This document shows, piece by piece, positions 24,421 to 38,928 of a stretch of 64,000 bases of DNA. Both the position numbers and the translations under genes were made by a program. The DNA comes from Nomia melanderi (taxonomy: Eukaryota > Arthropoda > Insecta > Hymenoptera > Halictidae): NCBI RefSeq assembly GCF_051020985.1, contig NW_027475146.1, forward strand, positions 124,001-188,000, read 5' to 3'. Numbering within the stretch: position 1 is the stretch's first letter; each line of letters starts with the position of its first letter. The notes below the pieces were generated by a model. It did not search any database, had not been told where the DNA came from, and saw nothing but the letters and a program-made list of their open reading frames with translations.

Positions 24421-26759
24421 AAAATCCAACATATATATGGAGCTTTCTCGGGTGCGATTACAGATAGCGCAATAAATCAAAGTGCATTGTCTGTAGGACG
24501 CCCTGGCGCATGCATCTGTGCAGCGGGAACGGCCTCCGACCAACAGGGGCCGAGAAAACCACCGTCTTATGGGGCCGGACACTCAGGGTCAGGGGAAAAT
24601 CCAATATATATCTGGTGATATCTCGGGTGCTATTAGAGATAGCGCAATAAACCAAAGTGAATTATCTGCAGGAGGCCCTGGCGCATGCATCTGTGCAGCG
24701 GTAACGACCTCGGACTACCGGGGGCCGAGAAAATCACCGTCTCATGGGGCCGGACACTCAGGGTCAGGGAAAAATCCAATATATATCTGGTGATATCTCG
24801 GGTGCTATTACAGATAGCGCGATAAATCAAAGTGCTTTGTCTGCGGGAGGCCCTGGCGCATGAATCTGTGCAGCGGCAACGACCTCGGACCACCAGGGGC
24901 CGAGAAAGCCACCGACACATGGGGCCGGACACTCAGGGTCATGTAAAAATCCAGCATATATCTGGTGATATCTCGGGTGCTATTACAGATAGCGGAATAA
25001 ACCAAAGAGAATTATCTACAGGAGGCCCTGGCGCATGAATCTGTGCAGCGGGAACGAACTCGGACCGCCAGGGGCCGAGAAAACCACCATCTGATGGGGC
25101 CGGACACTCAGGGTCGGGTAAAAATCCAATATGCATCTGGTGATATCTCGTGTGCTATTAGAGATAGCGCAATGAACCAAAGTGAATTATCTGCAGGAGG
25201 CCCTGGCGCATGAATCTGTGCAGCGGGAACGACCACGGACCACCAGGGTCCGAGAAAACCACCGACTCATGGTGCCGGACACTCAGCGTCAGGGGAAAAT
25301 CCAATATATATCTGGGGATATCTCGGGTGCTATTAGAGATATCGCAATAAATCAAAGTGCATTGTATGCAGGAGGCCCCAGCGCATGAATCTGTGCAGCG
25401 GGAACGACCTGGGACCACCAGGGGCCGAGAAAACTACAGTCTCATGGGGCCGGACACTCAGGGTCGGGGAAAAATCCAATATATATCTGGTGATATCTTG
25501 GGTGCTATTAGATATAACGCAATAAACCGAAGTGCGTTGTCTGCTGGAGGCCCTGGCGCATGAATCTGTGCAGCGGGAACGACGTCGGACCACCAGGGGC
25601 CGAGAAAAGCACCGGCATATGGGGCCGGACTGTCAGGGTCGGGGAAAAATCAAATATATATATGGTGATATCCCGGGTGCTATTACAGATAGCGCAATAA
25701 ATCAAAGTGCATTGTCTGTAGGAGGCCCTGGCGCAGGAATCTGTGCAGCGGGAACGACCTCGGACCACCAGGGGCCGAGAAAACCACCGTCTCATGGAGT
25801 CGGACACTCAGGGTCAGGGAAAAATCCAATATATAACTGGTGATATCTCGGGTGCTATTAAAGATAACGAAAAAAATCAAAGTGCATTGTCCGTAGGAGG
25901 CCCTTGCGCATGAATCTGTGCAGCAGGAACGACATCGGACCACCAGGGGCCGAGAAAAGCACCCGCATATGGGGCCGGACTGTCAGGGTCGGGGAAAAAT
26001 CAAATATATATATGGTGATATCCCGGGTGCTATTACAGATAGCGAAAAAAATCAAAGTGCATTGTCTGCAGGAGGCCCTGGCGCATGCATCTGTGCAGCG
26101 GGAACGACCTCGGACCAACAGGGGCCGCGAAAACCACCGTCTCATGGGGCCGCGCACTCAGGGTCGGGGAAAAAACCAATATATATCTGGTGATATCTCG
26201 GGTGCTATTACAGATAGCGCGATATATCAAATTGCATTGTCTGCAGCGGGCCCTAGCGCATGAATCTGTGCAGCGAGATCGACCTCGGACCACCAGGGGC
26301 CGAGAAAACCACCGACACATGGGGCCGGGCACTCATGGTCAGGGAAAAATCCAATATATATCTGGTGATAATTCGGGTGCTATTAGAGATAGCGCAAGAA
26401 ACCAAAGTGCATTGTCTGCAGGAGGCCCTGGCGCATGAATCTGTGCAGCGGAAACAACCTCGGACCACCAGGGGCCGAGAAAACCACCGTCTCATGGGGC
26501 CGGGCACTCAGGGTCAGGGAAAAATCCAATATATATCTAGTGATATCTCGGGTGCTATTACAGATATAGCGCAATAAATCAAAGTACATTGTCTGTAGGA
26601 GGCCCTGGCGCATGAATCTGTGCAGCGGGAACGACCTCGGACAACCAGTGGCCGAGAAAACCACAGTCTCATGGGGCCGGACACTCAGGGTCAGGGGAAA
26701 ATCCAATATATATCTGGTGATATCTCGGCTGCTATTAGAGATAGCGCAATAATCCAAAG

Positions 26760-28830
26760 TGAATTATCCGCAGGAGGCCCCGGCAAATGAATCTGTGCAG
26801 CGGGAACGTCCATGGACCACCAGGGGCCGCGAAAACCACCGTGTCATGGGGCCGGACACTCAGGGTCAGGGAAAAATCCAATATATATCTATTGATATCT
26901 CGGCTGCTATTACAGATAGCGCAATAAACCAAAGGGAATTATCTGCAGGAGGCCCTGGCGCATGAATCTGGGCAGCGAAGACGACCACAGACCACCAGGG
27001 GCCGAGAAAACCACCGTCTCATGGGGCCGGACACTCACGGTCAGGCAGAAATCCAATATATATCTGGTGATATCACGGGTGCTATTACAGATAGCGCAAT
27101 AAGTCAAAATGCATTATCTGCAGGAGGCCCTGGCTCACGAATCTGTGCAGCGGGGACGACCTCGGACCACCAGGGGCCGAGTAAACCACCGTCTCATGGG
27201 GCCGGACACTCAGGGTCATGGGAAAATCCAATATATATCTGGTGATATCTCGGGTGCTATTAGACATAGCGCAATAAACCAAAGTGAATTATCTGCAGGA
27301 GGCCCTGGCGCATGCATCTGTGCAGCGGGAACGACCTCGGACCACCAGGCGCCTAGAAAACCACCGTCTCATGGGGCCGCACACTCAGGGTCAGGGGAAA
27401 ATCCAATATATATCTGGAGATATCTCGGGTAATATTAGAGATAGCGCGATAAATAAAAGTGAATTATCTGTAGGAGGCCCTGGCGCATAAATCTGGGCAG
27501 CGGGAACGACCTCGGACCACCAGGGGCCGAGAAAACCACCGTCTCATGTGGCCGGACACTCAGGGTCGGGGGAAAATCCAATATATATCTGGTGATATCT
27601 CGGGTGCTATTATTGATAGCGCGATATATCAAAGTGCATTGTCTGCAGGAGGCCCTGGCGCATGAATCTGTGCAGCGGGAACGACCTCGGACCACCAGGG
27701 GCCGAGAAAATTATAGATATTCGGAATCCGTCACCCAAGGTCATGTAAAAATCCAGCATATATCTGGTGATATCTCGGGTGCTATTACAGATAGCGCAAT
27801 GAACCAAAGTGAATTATCTCCAGGGGCCCTGGCGCATGAATCTGTCCAGCGAGAACGACCTAGGACCACCAGGGGCCGAGAAAACAACCGACACATGGGG
27901 CCGGACACTCAGGGTCAGGGGAAAATCCAATATATATCTGGTGATATCTCGGGTGCTATTAGAGATAGCGCAATAATCCAAAGTGAATTATCTACAGGAG
28001 GCCCTGGCGCATGAATCTGTGCAGCGGGAACGACCGCGGACCACCAGGGGCCGAGAAAACCACGGTGTCATGGGGCCGGACACTCAGGGTCAGGGAAAAA
28101 TCCAATATATATCTATTGATATCTCGGGTGCTATTACAGATAGCGCAATAAACCAAAGAGAATTATCTGCAGGAGGCCCTGGCGCACGAATCTGGGCAGC
28201 GAAAACGACCACGGACCACCAGGGGCCGAGAAAACCACCGTCTCATGGGGCCGGACACTCACGGTCAGGGAGAAATCCAATATATATCTGGTGATATCTC
28301 GGGTGCTATTACAGATAGCGCAATAAATCAAAATGCATTATCTGCAGGAGGCCCTGGCTCATGAATCTGTGCAGCGGGTACGACCTCGGACCTCCAGGGG
28401 CCGAGTAAACCACCGTCTCATGGGGCCGGACACTCAGGGTCATGGGAAAATCCAATATATATCTGGTGATATCTCGGGTGCTATTAGACATAGCGCAATA
28501 AACAAAAGTGAATTATCTGCAGGAGGCCCTGGCGAATGCATCTGTGCAGCGGGAACGACCTCGGACCACCAGGGGCCTAGAAAACCACCGTCTCATGGGG
28601 CCGAACTCTCAGGGTCAGGGAAAAATCAAATATACATCTGGTGATATCTCGGGCGCTATTATTGATAGCGCGATATATCAAAGTGCATTGTCTGCAGGAG
28701 GCCCTGGCGCATGCATGTGTGCAGCGGGATCGACCTCGGACCACCAGCGGCCATGAAAACCTCCGTCTCATGGGGCCGGACATTCAGGGTCAGGGAAAAA
28801 TCCAATATATATCTGGTGATATCTCGGCTG
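26760..28830. repeat. Seven-monomer (about 1,224-bp) local HOR, collapsed in copy 1
   Basis: Sequence from about 28,030 to 28,560 repeats about 26,810 to 27,340 at an offset of 1,224 bp (seven monomers less 1 bp). Shared rare variants include gtgtcatggggcc (26,841 and 28,065), the cacggtcagg type (about 27,040 and 28,260) and the gtcatgggaaaa type (about 27,217 and 28,440). The matching place in the left-hand copy, near 3.36 kb, lacks five monomers, so this block was expanded in one copy or contracted in the other. Confidence 0.75.
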
Positions 28831-29883
28831 CTATTACAGATAGCGCAATAAACCAAAGAGAATTATCTGCAGGAGGCCCTGGCGCATGAATCTGTGCAGT
28901 GGGAACGACCTCGGACCACCAGGGGCCGAGAAAACCACCGTCTCATGGGGCCGGACACTCAGGGTCAGGGAAAAATCCAATATATATCTGGTGATATCTC
29001 GGGTGTTATTACAGATAGCGCAATAAATCAAAGTGCATTGTCTGTAGGAGGCCCTGGCGCATGAACCTGTGCAGCGGGAACGACCTCGGACCACCAGGGG
29101 CCGAGAAAACCACAGTCACATGTGGCCGGACACTCAGGGTCAGGGGAAAATCCAATATATATCTATTGATATCTCGGGTGCTATTACAGATAGCGCAATA
29201 AACCAAAGAGAATTATCTGCACGAGGCCCTGGCGCATGAATCTGTGTAGCGGGGACGACCTCAGACCACCAGTGGCCGAGAAAACCACAGTCTCATGGGG
29301 CCGGACACTCAGGGTCAGGGGAAAATCCAATATATATCTGGTGATATCTCGTGTGCTATTAAAGATAGCGCAATAAACCAAAGTGCATTGTCTGCAGCAA
29401 GCCCTGGCGCATGATTCTGTGCAGCGGGAACGACCTCGGATCAACAGGGGCCGTGAAAACCACCATCTCATTGGGCCGGACACTCAGGGTCAGTGAAAAA
29501 TCCAATATATATCTAGTGATATCTCGGGTGCTATTACAGATTGCGCAATAAATCAAAGTGCATTGTCTGTAGGAGGCCCTCGCGCATGAATCTGGCCAGC
29601 GGGAACGACCTCGGACCACCAGGGGCCGAGAAAACCACCGTCTCATGGGGCCGGACACTAAGGGTCAGGGAAAAATCCAATATATATCTGGTGATATCTC
29701 GGGTGCTATTAGAGATAGCGCAATAAACCAAAGTGAATTATCTGCAGGACGCCCGGGCCCATGAATCTGTGCATCGGGAACGACCTCGGACCACCAGGGG
29801 CCGAGAAAACCACCGTCACATGGGGCCGGACTGTCAGGGTCAGGGAAAAATCCATTATATATCTGGTGATATCTCGGGTGCTA

Positions 29884-30025
29884 TTAGAGATAGCGCGATA
29901 AATCAAAGTGCATTGTCTGCCGGAAGCCCTGGCGCATGATTCTGTTCAGCGGGAACGACCTCGTGAGCCGGACTGTCAGGGTCAGGGAAAAATCCAATAT
30001 ATATCTGGCGATATCTCGGGTGTTA
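29884..30025. repeat. 142-bp monomer, duplicate of 4,407-4,548
   Basis: The same 33-bp deletion junction (gacctcgtgagccggactg) is found at an offset of 25,477, in second-copy context. Confidence 0.93.
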
Positions 30026-30550
30026 TTAGAGATAGCGCAATAAATCAAAGTGCATTCTCTGTAGGAGGCACTGGCGAATGAATCTGTGCAGCAGACACGA
30101 CCTCGGAAAACCAGGAGCCGAGAAAATTACAGATTTTCGGTATCCGTCACCCAAAGTCATGTAAAAATCCAGCATATATATGGTGCTTTCTCGGGTGCTA
30201 TTACAGATAGCGCAATAAATCAAAGTGCATTGTCTGTAGGAGGCTCTGGCGCATGAATCTGTGCAGCGGGAACGACCTCGGACCACCAGGGGCCGAGAAA
30301 ACGACAGTGTCATGGGGCCGGACACTCAGGGTCGGCGAAAAATCCAATGTATATCTGGTGATTTCTCGGGTGCAATTAGAGATAGCGCAATAAACCAAAG
30401 TGAATTATCTGCAGGAGGCCCTGGCGCATGCATCTGTGCAGCCGGAACGACCTCGGATCACCAGGGTCTGAGAAAACCACCGTCTCATGGGGCCGGACAC
30501 TCAGGGTCGGGGAAAAATCCATTATATACCTGGTGATATCTCGGGTGCTA

Positions 30551-30692
30551 TTAGAGATAGCGCGATAAATCAAAGTGCATTGTCTGCAGGAAGCCCTGGC
30601 GCATGATTCTGTGCAGCGGGAACGACCTCGGGAACCGGACTGTCAGGGTCAGGGAAAAATCCATTATATATCTGGTGATATCTCGGGTGCTA
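30551..30692. repeat. 142-bp monomer, duplicate of 5,074-5,215
   Basis: The same junction (gacctcgggaaccggactg) is found at an offset of 25,477. Confidence 0.93.
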
Positions 30693-32178
30693 TTAGAGAT
30701 AGCGCAATAAATCAAAGCGCATTGTCTGTAGGAGGCCCTGGCGCATGAATCTGTGCAGCGGGAACGACCTCGGACCACCAGGGGCCGAGAAAACCACCGA
30801 CACATGGGGCCGGACACTCAGGGTCGGGGAAAAATTCAATATATATCTGGTCATATCTCGGGTGCTATTAGAGATAGCGCAATAAACCAAAGTGCATTGT
30901 CTGCAGGAGGCCCTGTCGCATGAATCTGTGCAGCGGGAACGACCTCGGACAACCAGGGGCCGAGAAAACCACCGACACATGGGGCCGGACACTCAGGGTC
31001 GGGGAAAAATTCAATATATATCTGGTGATATCTCGGGTGCTATTAGACATAGCGCAATAAACCAAAGTGCATTGTCTGTAGGAGGCCCTGGCGCAGGAAT
31101 CAGTGCAGCGGGAACGACCTCGGACCACCAGGGGCCGAGAAAACCACCGACACATGGGGCCGGACTGTCAGGGTCAGGGAAAAATCCAATATATATCTGG
31201 TGATATCTCGGGTGCTATTAGAGATAGCGCAATAAATCAAGGTGAATTATCTGCAGGGGGCCCTGTTGCATGAATCTGTGCAGCGGGAACGACCTCGGAC
31301 CACCAGGGGCCGAGAAAATTTCAGATATTCGGAATCCGTCACCCAAGATCATGTTAAAATCCAATATATATCTGGTGATATCTCGGGTGCTATTAGAGAT
31401 AGCGAAATAAATCAAAGTGCATTGTCTGCAGAAGGCACTGGCGCATGAATCTGTGCAGCGGGAACGACCTCGGACCACCAGGGGCCGAGAAAACCACCGC
31501 CTCATGGGGTCGGACTGTCAGGGTCAGGGATAAATCCAATATATATCTGGTGATATCTCGGGTGCAATTAGAGGTAGCGCAATAAATCAAAGTGCATTGT
31601 CTGCAGGAGGCCCTAGCGCATGAATGTGTGCAGTGGGAACGACTTTGGACCACCAGGGGCCGAGAAAATCACCGCCTCATGGGGCCGGACTGTCAGGGTC
31701 AGGGAAAAATCCAATATATATCTGGTGATATCTCGGGTGCTCTTACAGATAGCGCAATAAATCAAAGTGCATTGTCTGTAGGAGGCCCTCGCGCCTGAAT
31801 CTGTGCAGCGGGATCGACCTCGGACCACCAGGGGCCGAGAAAATCAAAGTCTCATGGGGCCGGACTGTCAGGGTCAGGGAAAAATCCAATATGAATCTGG
31901 TGATATCTCGGGTGCTATTAGAGATAGCGCAATAAATCAAAGTGAATTATCTGCAGGGGGCCCTGCCGCATGAATCTGTGCAGCGGGAACGACCTCGGAC
32001 CACCAGGGGCCGAGAAAACCACCGTCTCATGGGGTCGGACACTCAGGGTCAGGGAAAAATCCAATATATATCTGGTGATATCTCGGGGGCTATTACAGAT
32101 AGCGCAATAAATCAAAGTGCACTGTCTGTAGGAGGCCCTGGCGCATAAATCTGTGCAGCGGGATCGACCACGGATCAC

Positions 32179-34917
32179 CAGGGGCCGAGAAAACCACCGA
32201 CACATGGGGCCGGACACTCAGGGTCGGGGAAAAATTCAATATATATCTGGTGATATCTCGGGTGCTATTAGAGATAGCGCATTAAACCAAAGTGAATTAT
32301 CTATAGGAGACTCCGGCGAATGAATCTGTGCAGCGGGATCGACCTCGGACCACGAGGGACCGAGAAAACCATCGACACATTGGGCCGGACTGTCAGGGTC
32401 ATAGGAAAAATCCAATATATATCAGGTTATATCTCGGGTGCTATTAGAGTTAACGCAATAAATCAAAGTGCATTGTCTGTAGGAGGCCCTGGCGCATGAA
32501 TCTGTGCAGCGGGATCGACCTCGGACCTCCAGGGGTCGAGAAAATCACCGTCTCGTGGGGCCGGACTGTCAGGGTCAGGGAAAAATCCAATATATATCTG
32601 GTGATATCTCGGGTGCTATTAGGCATAGCGAAATAAATCAAAGTGCATTGTCTGCAGGACGCCCTGGCGCTTGAATCTGTATAGCGGGAACGGCCTCGCA
32701 CCACCAGGGGCCGAGAAAACCACCGTCTCATGGGGTCGGACACACAGGGTCAGGGAAAAATCCAATATAAATCTGGTGATATCTCGGCTGCTATTACAGA
32801 TAGCGCAATAAATCAAAGTGCATTGTCTGCAGGAGGCCCTAGCGCATGAAACTGTGCAGTGGGAACGACCTCGGACCACCAGGGGCCGAGAAAATCACCG
32901 TCACATGTGGCCGGACTGTCAGGGTCAAGGAAAAATCCAATATATATCTGGTGATATCTCGGGTGCTATTAGAGGTAGCGCAATAAACCAAAGTGCACTG
33001 TCTGTAGGAGGCACTGGCGCATGAATCTGTGCAGCGGGAACGACCTCGGAACAGCAGGGGCCGAGAGAACCACCGTCTCATGGGGTGGGACACTCAGGGT
33101 CAGGGAAAAATCCAATATATATCTGGTGATATCTCGGGTGCTATTACAGATAGCGCAATAAATCGCAGTGCATTGTCTGTGGGAGGCCCTGGCGCATGAA
33201 TCTGTGCAGCGGGATCGACCTCGGACACCAGGGGCCGAGAAAACCACCGACACATGGGGCCGGACACTCAGGGTCGGGGAAAAATTCAATATATATCTGG
33301 TGATATCTCGGGTGCTATTAGAGACAGCGCTCTAAACCAAAGTGAATTATCTGCAGGGGGCCCTGGCGCATGAATCTGTGCAGCGGGATCGACCTTGGAC
33401 CACGAGGGACCGAGAAAACCATCGACACATGGGGCCGGACTGTCAGGGTCAAGGAAAAATCCAATATATATCTGGTGATATCTCGTGTGCTATTAGAGAT
33501 AGCGCAATAAATCAAACTGCATTGTCTGTAGGAGGCCCTGGCGCATGAATATGTGCAGCGGGATCGACCTCGGACCACCACGGGCCGAGAAAATCACCTG
33601 TCTCATGGGGCCGGAGTGTCAGGGTCAGGGAAAAATGCAATATATATCTGGTGATATCTCGGGTGCTATTAGAGATAGCGCAATAAACCGAAGTCAATTG
33701 TCTGCAGGAATCCCTGGCGCATAAATCTGTACAGCGGGATCGACCTCGGACCAAAAGGGACCGAGAAAACCATCGACACATGGGGCCGGGCACTCATGGT
33801 CAGGGAAAAATCCAATATATATCTGGTGATATCTCGGGTGCTATTACAGAGAGCGCAATAAATCAAAGTGGATTGTCTGTAGGAGGCCCTGGCGCATGAA
33901 TCTGTGCAGCGGGAACGTCCTCGGACCACCAGGGGCCGAGAAAACCACCGTCTCATGGGATCGGACACTCAGGGTCAGGGAAAAATCCAATATATATCTG
34001 GTGATATCTCGGGGTCTATTACAGACAGCGCACTAAACCAAAGTGAATTATCTGCAGGGGGCCCTGGCGCATGAATCTGTGCAGCGGGATCGACCTCGGA
34101 CCACCAGGGGCCGAGAAAACCACCGACACATGGGGCCGGACAATCAGGGTCAGGGGAAAATCCAATATATATCTGGTGATATCTCGGGTGCTCTTACAGA
34201 TAGCGCAATATATCAAAGTGCATTGTCTGCAGGAGTCTCTAGCGCATGAATCTGTGCAGCGGGATCGACCTCGGATCTCGAGGGACCGAGAAAACCATCG
34301 ACACATGGGGCCGGACTGTCAGGGTCAAGGAAAAATCCAATATATATCTGGTGATATCTCGGGTGCTATTACAGATAGCGTAATAAATCAAACTGCATTT
34401 TCTGTAGGAGGCCCTGGCGCATGAATCTGTGCAGCGGGATCGACCTCGGACCTCCAGGGGCCGAGAAAACTACCGTCTCATGGGGCCGGACTGTCAGGGT
34501 CAGGGGAAATCCAATATTTATCTAGTGATATCTCGCGTGCTATTACAGATAGCGCAATAAGTCAGTCTGCATTTTCTGTAGGAGGCCCTGGCGCATGAAT
34601 CTGTGCAGCGGAATCGACCTCGGACCACCAGGGGCCTAGAAAACCACCGCCTCATGCGGTCGGACTGTCAGGGTCAGGGATAAATCCAATATATATCTGG
34701 TGATGTCTCGGGTGCAATTAGAGGTAGCGCAATAAATCAAAGTGCATTGTCTGCAGGAGGCCCTAGCGCATGAATGTGTGCAGTGGGAACGACTTCGGAC
34801 CACCAGGTGCCGAGAAAATCACCGCCAAATGGGGCCGGACTGTCAGGGTCAGGGAAAAATCCAATATATATCTGGTGATATCTCGGGTGCTCTTACAGAT
34901 AGCGCAATAAATCAAAG
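32179..34917. repeat. 7.7-kb HOR, truncated third copy
   Basis: It corresponds to 7,752-10,490 and 15,449-18,190. It sits at the right end of the long-range duplication copy 2 and stops abruptly at about 34,917. Private differences include a single base change near 32,903 (gtcacatgtgg in place of gtctcatgtgg), and the stretch 33,911-34,070 differs from copies A and B by several substitutions. Confidence 0.88.
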
Positions 34918-35517
34918 TGCATTGTCTGCAGGACGCCCTGGCGCATGAATCTGCAGAGCGGGAACGGCCTCGCACCACCAGGGGCCGAGAAAACCACCGT
35001 CTCATGGGGTCGGACACACAGGGTCAGGGAAAAATCCAATATAAATCTGGTGATATCTCGGCTGCTATTACAGATAGCGCAATAAATCAAAGTGCATTGT
35101 CTTCAGGAGGCCCCGGCGCATGAATCTGTACAGCGGGAACGACCTCGGACACCAGGGGCCGAGAAAACCACCGTCTCATGGGGTCGGACTGTCAGGGTCA
35201 GGGATAAATCCAATATATATCTGGTGATATCTCGGGTGCTATTAGAGATAGCGCAATAAATCAAAGTGCATTGTCTGCAGGAGGCCCTAGCGCATGAAAC
35301 TGTGCAGTGGGAACGACCTCAGACCACCAGGGGCCGAGAAAATCACTGTCTCATGAGGCCGGACTGTCAGGGTCAGGGAAAAATGCAATATATATCTGGT
35401 GATATCTCGGGTGCTATTAGAGATAGCGCAATAAATCAAAGTGCATTGTCTGTAGGGGGCACTGGCGAATGAATCTGTGCAGCAGGAACGACCTCGGACC
35501 ACCAGGCGCCGAGAAAA

Positions 35518-35554
35518 TAACAGATATTCGGAATCCGTCACCCAGGGTCATGTA
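35518..35554. repeat. V2 block (partner 38,318-38,354)
   Basis: It contains gatattcggaatccgtc and ccagggtcatg, preceded by aggcgccgagaaaataac. The duplicate lies 2,800 bp downstream. Confidence 0.9.
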
Positions 35555-36479
35555 AAAATCCAGCATATATCTGGTGATATCTCGCGTGCTATTACAGATA
35601 GCGCAATAAACCAAAGTGAATTGTCTGCAGGAAGCCCTGGCGCATGAATCTGTGCAGCGGGAACGACCTCCGACCACCAGGGGCCGAGAAAACCACCGTC
35701 TCATGGGGTTGGACTGTCAGGGTCAGGGATAAATCCAATATATATCTGGTGATATCTCGGGTGCTATTACAGATAGCGCAATAAATCAAATTGCATTGTC
35801 TGCAGGAGGCCCTAGCGCATGAATCTGTGCAGTGGGATCGACCTCGGAGCACCACGGGCCGAGAAAATCACCGTCTCATGGGGCCGGAGTGTCAGGGTCA
35901 GGGGAAAATCCAATATATATCTGGTGATATCACGGGTGCTATTAGAGATAGCGCAATAAATCAAATTGCATTGTCTGCAGGAGGCCCTAGCGCATGAATC
36001 TGTGCAGTGGGAACGACCTCGGACCACCAGGTGCCGAGAAAACTACCGTCTCATGGGGCCGGACGCTCAGGGTCAGCGAAAAATCCAATATATATCTGGT
36101 GATATCTCGGGTGCTATTACAGACAGCGCACTAAACCAAAGTGAATTATCTGCAGGAAGCCCTGGCGCATGAATCTGTGCAGCGGGAACGACCTCCGACC
36201 ATCAGGGGCCGCGAAAACCACCGTCTCATGGGGTCGGACTGTCAGGGTCAGGGATAAATCCAATATATATCTGGTGATATCTCGGGTGCTATTACAGATA
36301 GCGCAATAAATCAAAGTGCATTGCCTGTAGGAGGCCCTGGCGCATGAATCTGTGCAGCGGGATCGACCGCGGACCACCACGGGCCGAGAAAATCACCGTC
36401 TCATGGGGCCGGAGTGTCAGGGTCAGGGGAAAATCCAATATATATCTGGTGATATCTCGGGTGCTATTAGAGATAGCGC

Positions 36480-36990
36480 AATAAATCAAATTGCATTGTC
36501 TGCAGGAGGCCCTAGCGCATGAATCTGTGCAGCGGGAACGACCTCGGACCACCAGGTGCCGAGAAAACTACCGTCTCATGGGGCCGGACGCTCAGGGTCA
36601 GGGAAAAATCCAATATATATCTGGTGATATCTCGGGTCCTATTCCAGATAGCGCAATAAATCAAAGTGCATTGTCTGTAGGAGGCACTGGCGAATGAGTC
36701 TGTGCATCAGGAACGACCTCGGACGACCAGGCGCCGAGAAAATTACAGATATTCGGAATCCGTCACCCAAGGTCATGTAAAAATCCAGCATATATCTGGT
36801 GATATCTCGGGTGCTATTACAGATAGCGCAATAAACCAAAGTGAATTGTCTGCAGGAATCCCTGGCGCATAAATCTATACAGCGGGATCGACCTCGGACC
36901 AAGAGGGACCGAGAAAACCATCGACACATTGGGCCGGGCACTCATGGTCAGGGAAAAATCCAATATATATCTGGTGATATCTCGGGTGCT
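36480..36990. repeat. Three-monomer block duplicated at 38,929-39,439
   Basis: The block includes the rare sequences gggtcctattccagatagc and gaatgagtctgtgcatcagg, a V2 block and cgcataaatctatacagcgg. The partner sits 2,449 bp downstream (14 monomers less 1 bp) and sampled lines differ by about one base. Downstream sequences diverge just after tggtgatatctcgggtgct. Confidence 0.88.
36743..36780. repeat. V2 block (partner 39,192-39,229)
   Basis: It contains gatattcggaatccgtc and caaggtcatg, preceded by aggcgccgagaaaatt. It is part of the block duplicated 2,449 bp downstream. Confidence 0.9.
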
Positions 36991-38928
36991 ATTAGAGATA
37001 GCGCAATAAATCAAAGTGCATTGTCTGTAGGAGGCCGTGGCGCATGAATCTGTGCAGCGGGAACGACCTCGGACCACCAGGGGCCGAGAAAATCACCGTC
37101 TCATGGGGCCGAACTGTCAGGATCAGGGAAACGTCCAATATATATCTGGTGATATCTCGGGTGCTATTACAGATAGCGCAATAAATCAAAGTGCATTGTC
37201 TGTAGGAGGCCCTGGCGCATGAATCTGTGCAGCGGGATCGACCTCGGAATACCAGGGGCCGAGAAAACCACCGACACATGGGGCCGGACAATCAGGGTCA
37301 GGGGAAAATCCAATATATATCGGGTGATATCTCGGGTGCTATTACAGATAGCGCAATAAATCAAACTGCATTTTCTGTAGGAGGCCCTGGCGCATGAATC
37401 TGTGCAGCGGGATCGACCTCGGACCACCAGGGGCCCAGAAAACCACCGTCTCATGGGGCCGGACACTCAGGGTCAGGGGAAAATCCAATATATATCTGGT
37501 GATATCTCGGATGCTATTACAGATAGCGCAATAAATCAAAGTGAATTATCTGCAGGGGGCCCTGGCGCATGAATCTGTGCAGCGGGAACGACGTCGGACC
37601 ACCAGGGGCCGAGAAAACCACAGACACATGGGGCCGGGCTGTCAGGGTGAGGGAAAAATCCAATATATATCTGGTGATATCTCCGGTGCTATTAGAGATA
37701 GCGCAATAAACCAAAGTGAATTATCTATAGGAGGCCCTGGCGCATGAATCTGTGCAGCGGGATCGACCTCGGACCACGAGGGACCGAGAAAACCATCGAC
37801 ACATGGGGCCGGACTGTCAGGGTCAAGGAAAAATCCAATATATATCTGGTGATATGTCGGGTGCTATTAGAGATAGCGCAATAAATCAAAGTGCATTGCC
37901 TGTAGGAGGCCCTGGCGCATGAATCTGTGCAGCGGGATCGACCTCGGACCACCACGGGCCGAGAAAATCACCGTCTCATGGGCCCGGAGTGTCAGGGTCA
38001 GGGAAAAATGCAATAAATATCTGGTGATATCTCGGGTGCTATTAGAGATAGCGCAATAAAACAAACTGCATTGTCTGCAGGAGGCCCTAGCGCATGAATA
38101 GGTGCAGCGGGAACGACCTCGGACCACCAGGGGCCGAGAAAACTACCGTCTCATGGGGCCGGAGTGTCAGGGTCAGGGAAAAATGCAATATATATCTGGT
38201 GATATCTCGGGTGCTATTAGAGATAGCGCAATAAATCAAAGTGCATTGTCTGTAGGGGGCACTGGCGAATGAATCTGTGCAGCAGGAACGACCTCGGACC
38301 ACCAGGCGCCGAGAAAATAACAGATATTCGGAATCCGTCACCCAGGGTCATGTAAATATCCAGCATATATCTGGTGATATCTCGCGTGCTATTACAGATA
38401 GCGCAATAAACCAAAGTGAATTGTCTGCAGGAAGCCCTGGCGCATGAATCTGTGCAGCGGGATCGACCTCGGACCACCAGTGGCCGAGAAAATCACCGTC
38501 TCATGGGGCCGGACTGTCAGGGTCAGGGAAAAATCCAATATATATCTGGTGATATCTCGGGTGCTATTAGAGATAGCGCAATAAAACAAAGTGCATTGTC
38601 TGTAGGAGGACCTGGCGCATGAATCTGTGCAGCGGGATCGACCTCGGACCACCAGGGGCCGAGATAATCACCGTCTCATGGGGCCGGACACTCAGGGTCA
38701 GGGAAAAATCCAATATATATCTGGTGATATCAAGGGTACCATTAGAGATAGCGTAATAAACCAAAGTGCATTGTCTGCAGGAGGCCCTGGCGCATGAATC
38801 TGAACAGCCGGAGCGACCTCGGACCACCATGGGCCGAGAAAACTACCGTCTCATGGGGCCGGACTGTCAGGGTCAGGGGAAATCCAATATATATCTAGTG
38901 ATATCTCGGGTGCTATTACAGATAGCGC

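Larger units (their letters stand above)
21847..24427. repeat. Mosaic satellite segment between HOR copy B and duplication copy 2
   Basis: This stretch of about 15 monomers has no single long-range partner. Pieces match 15,000-15,205 (at 22,000-22,200), about 13,480-13,670 (at 22,220-22,415), and 14,337-14,775 (at 22,557-22,995, offset 8,220, with many differences). Three V-block monomers lie at 23,159, 24,034 and 24,384. Only satellite is present. Confidence 0.85.
24428..34917. repeat. Long-range duplication, copy 2 (partner 1-10,490)
   Basis: This is the second copy of the segment at the window start. It keeps the monomers that copy 1 has lost near 26.6-26.9 kb and 27.96-28.83 kb, and has a single copy of the six-monomer unit that is doubled in copy 1. 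At about 34,917 the match to copy 1 ends. The sequence then continues as in 11,190 and 18,886, which means about four monomers were skipped; this looks like an unequal-exchange breakpoint. Confidence 0.93.
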
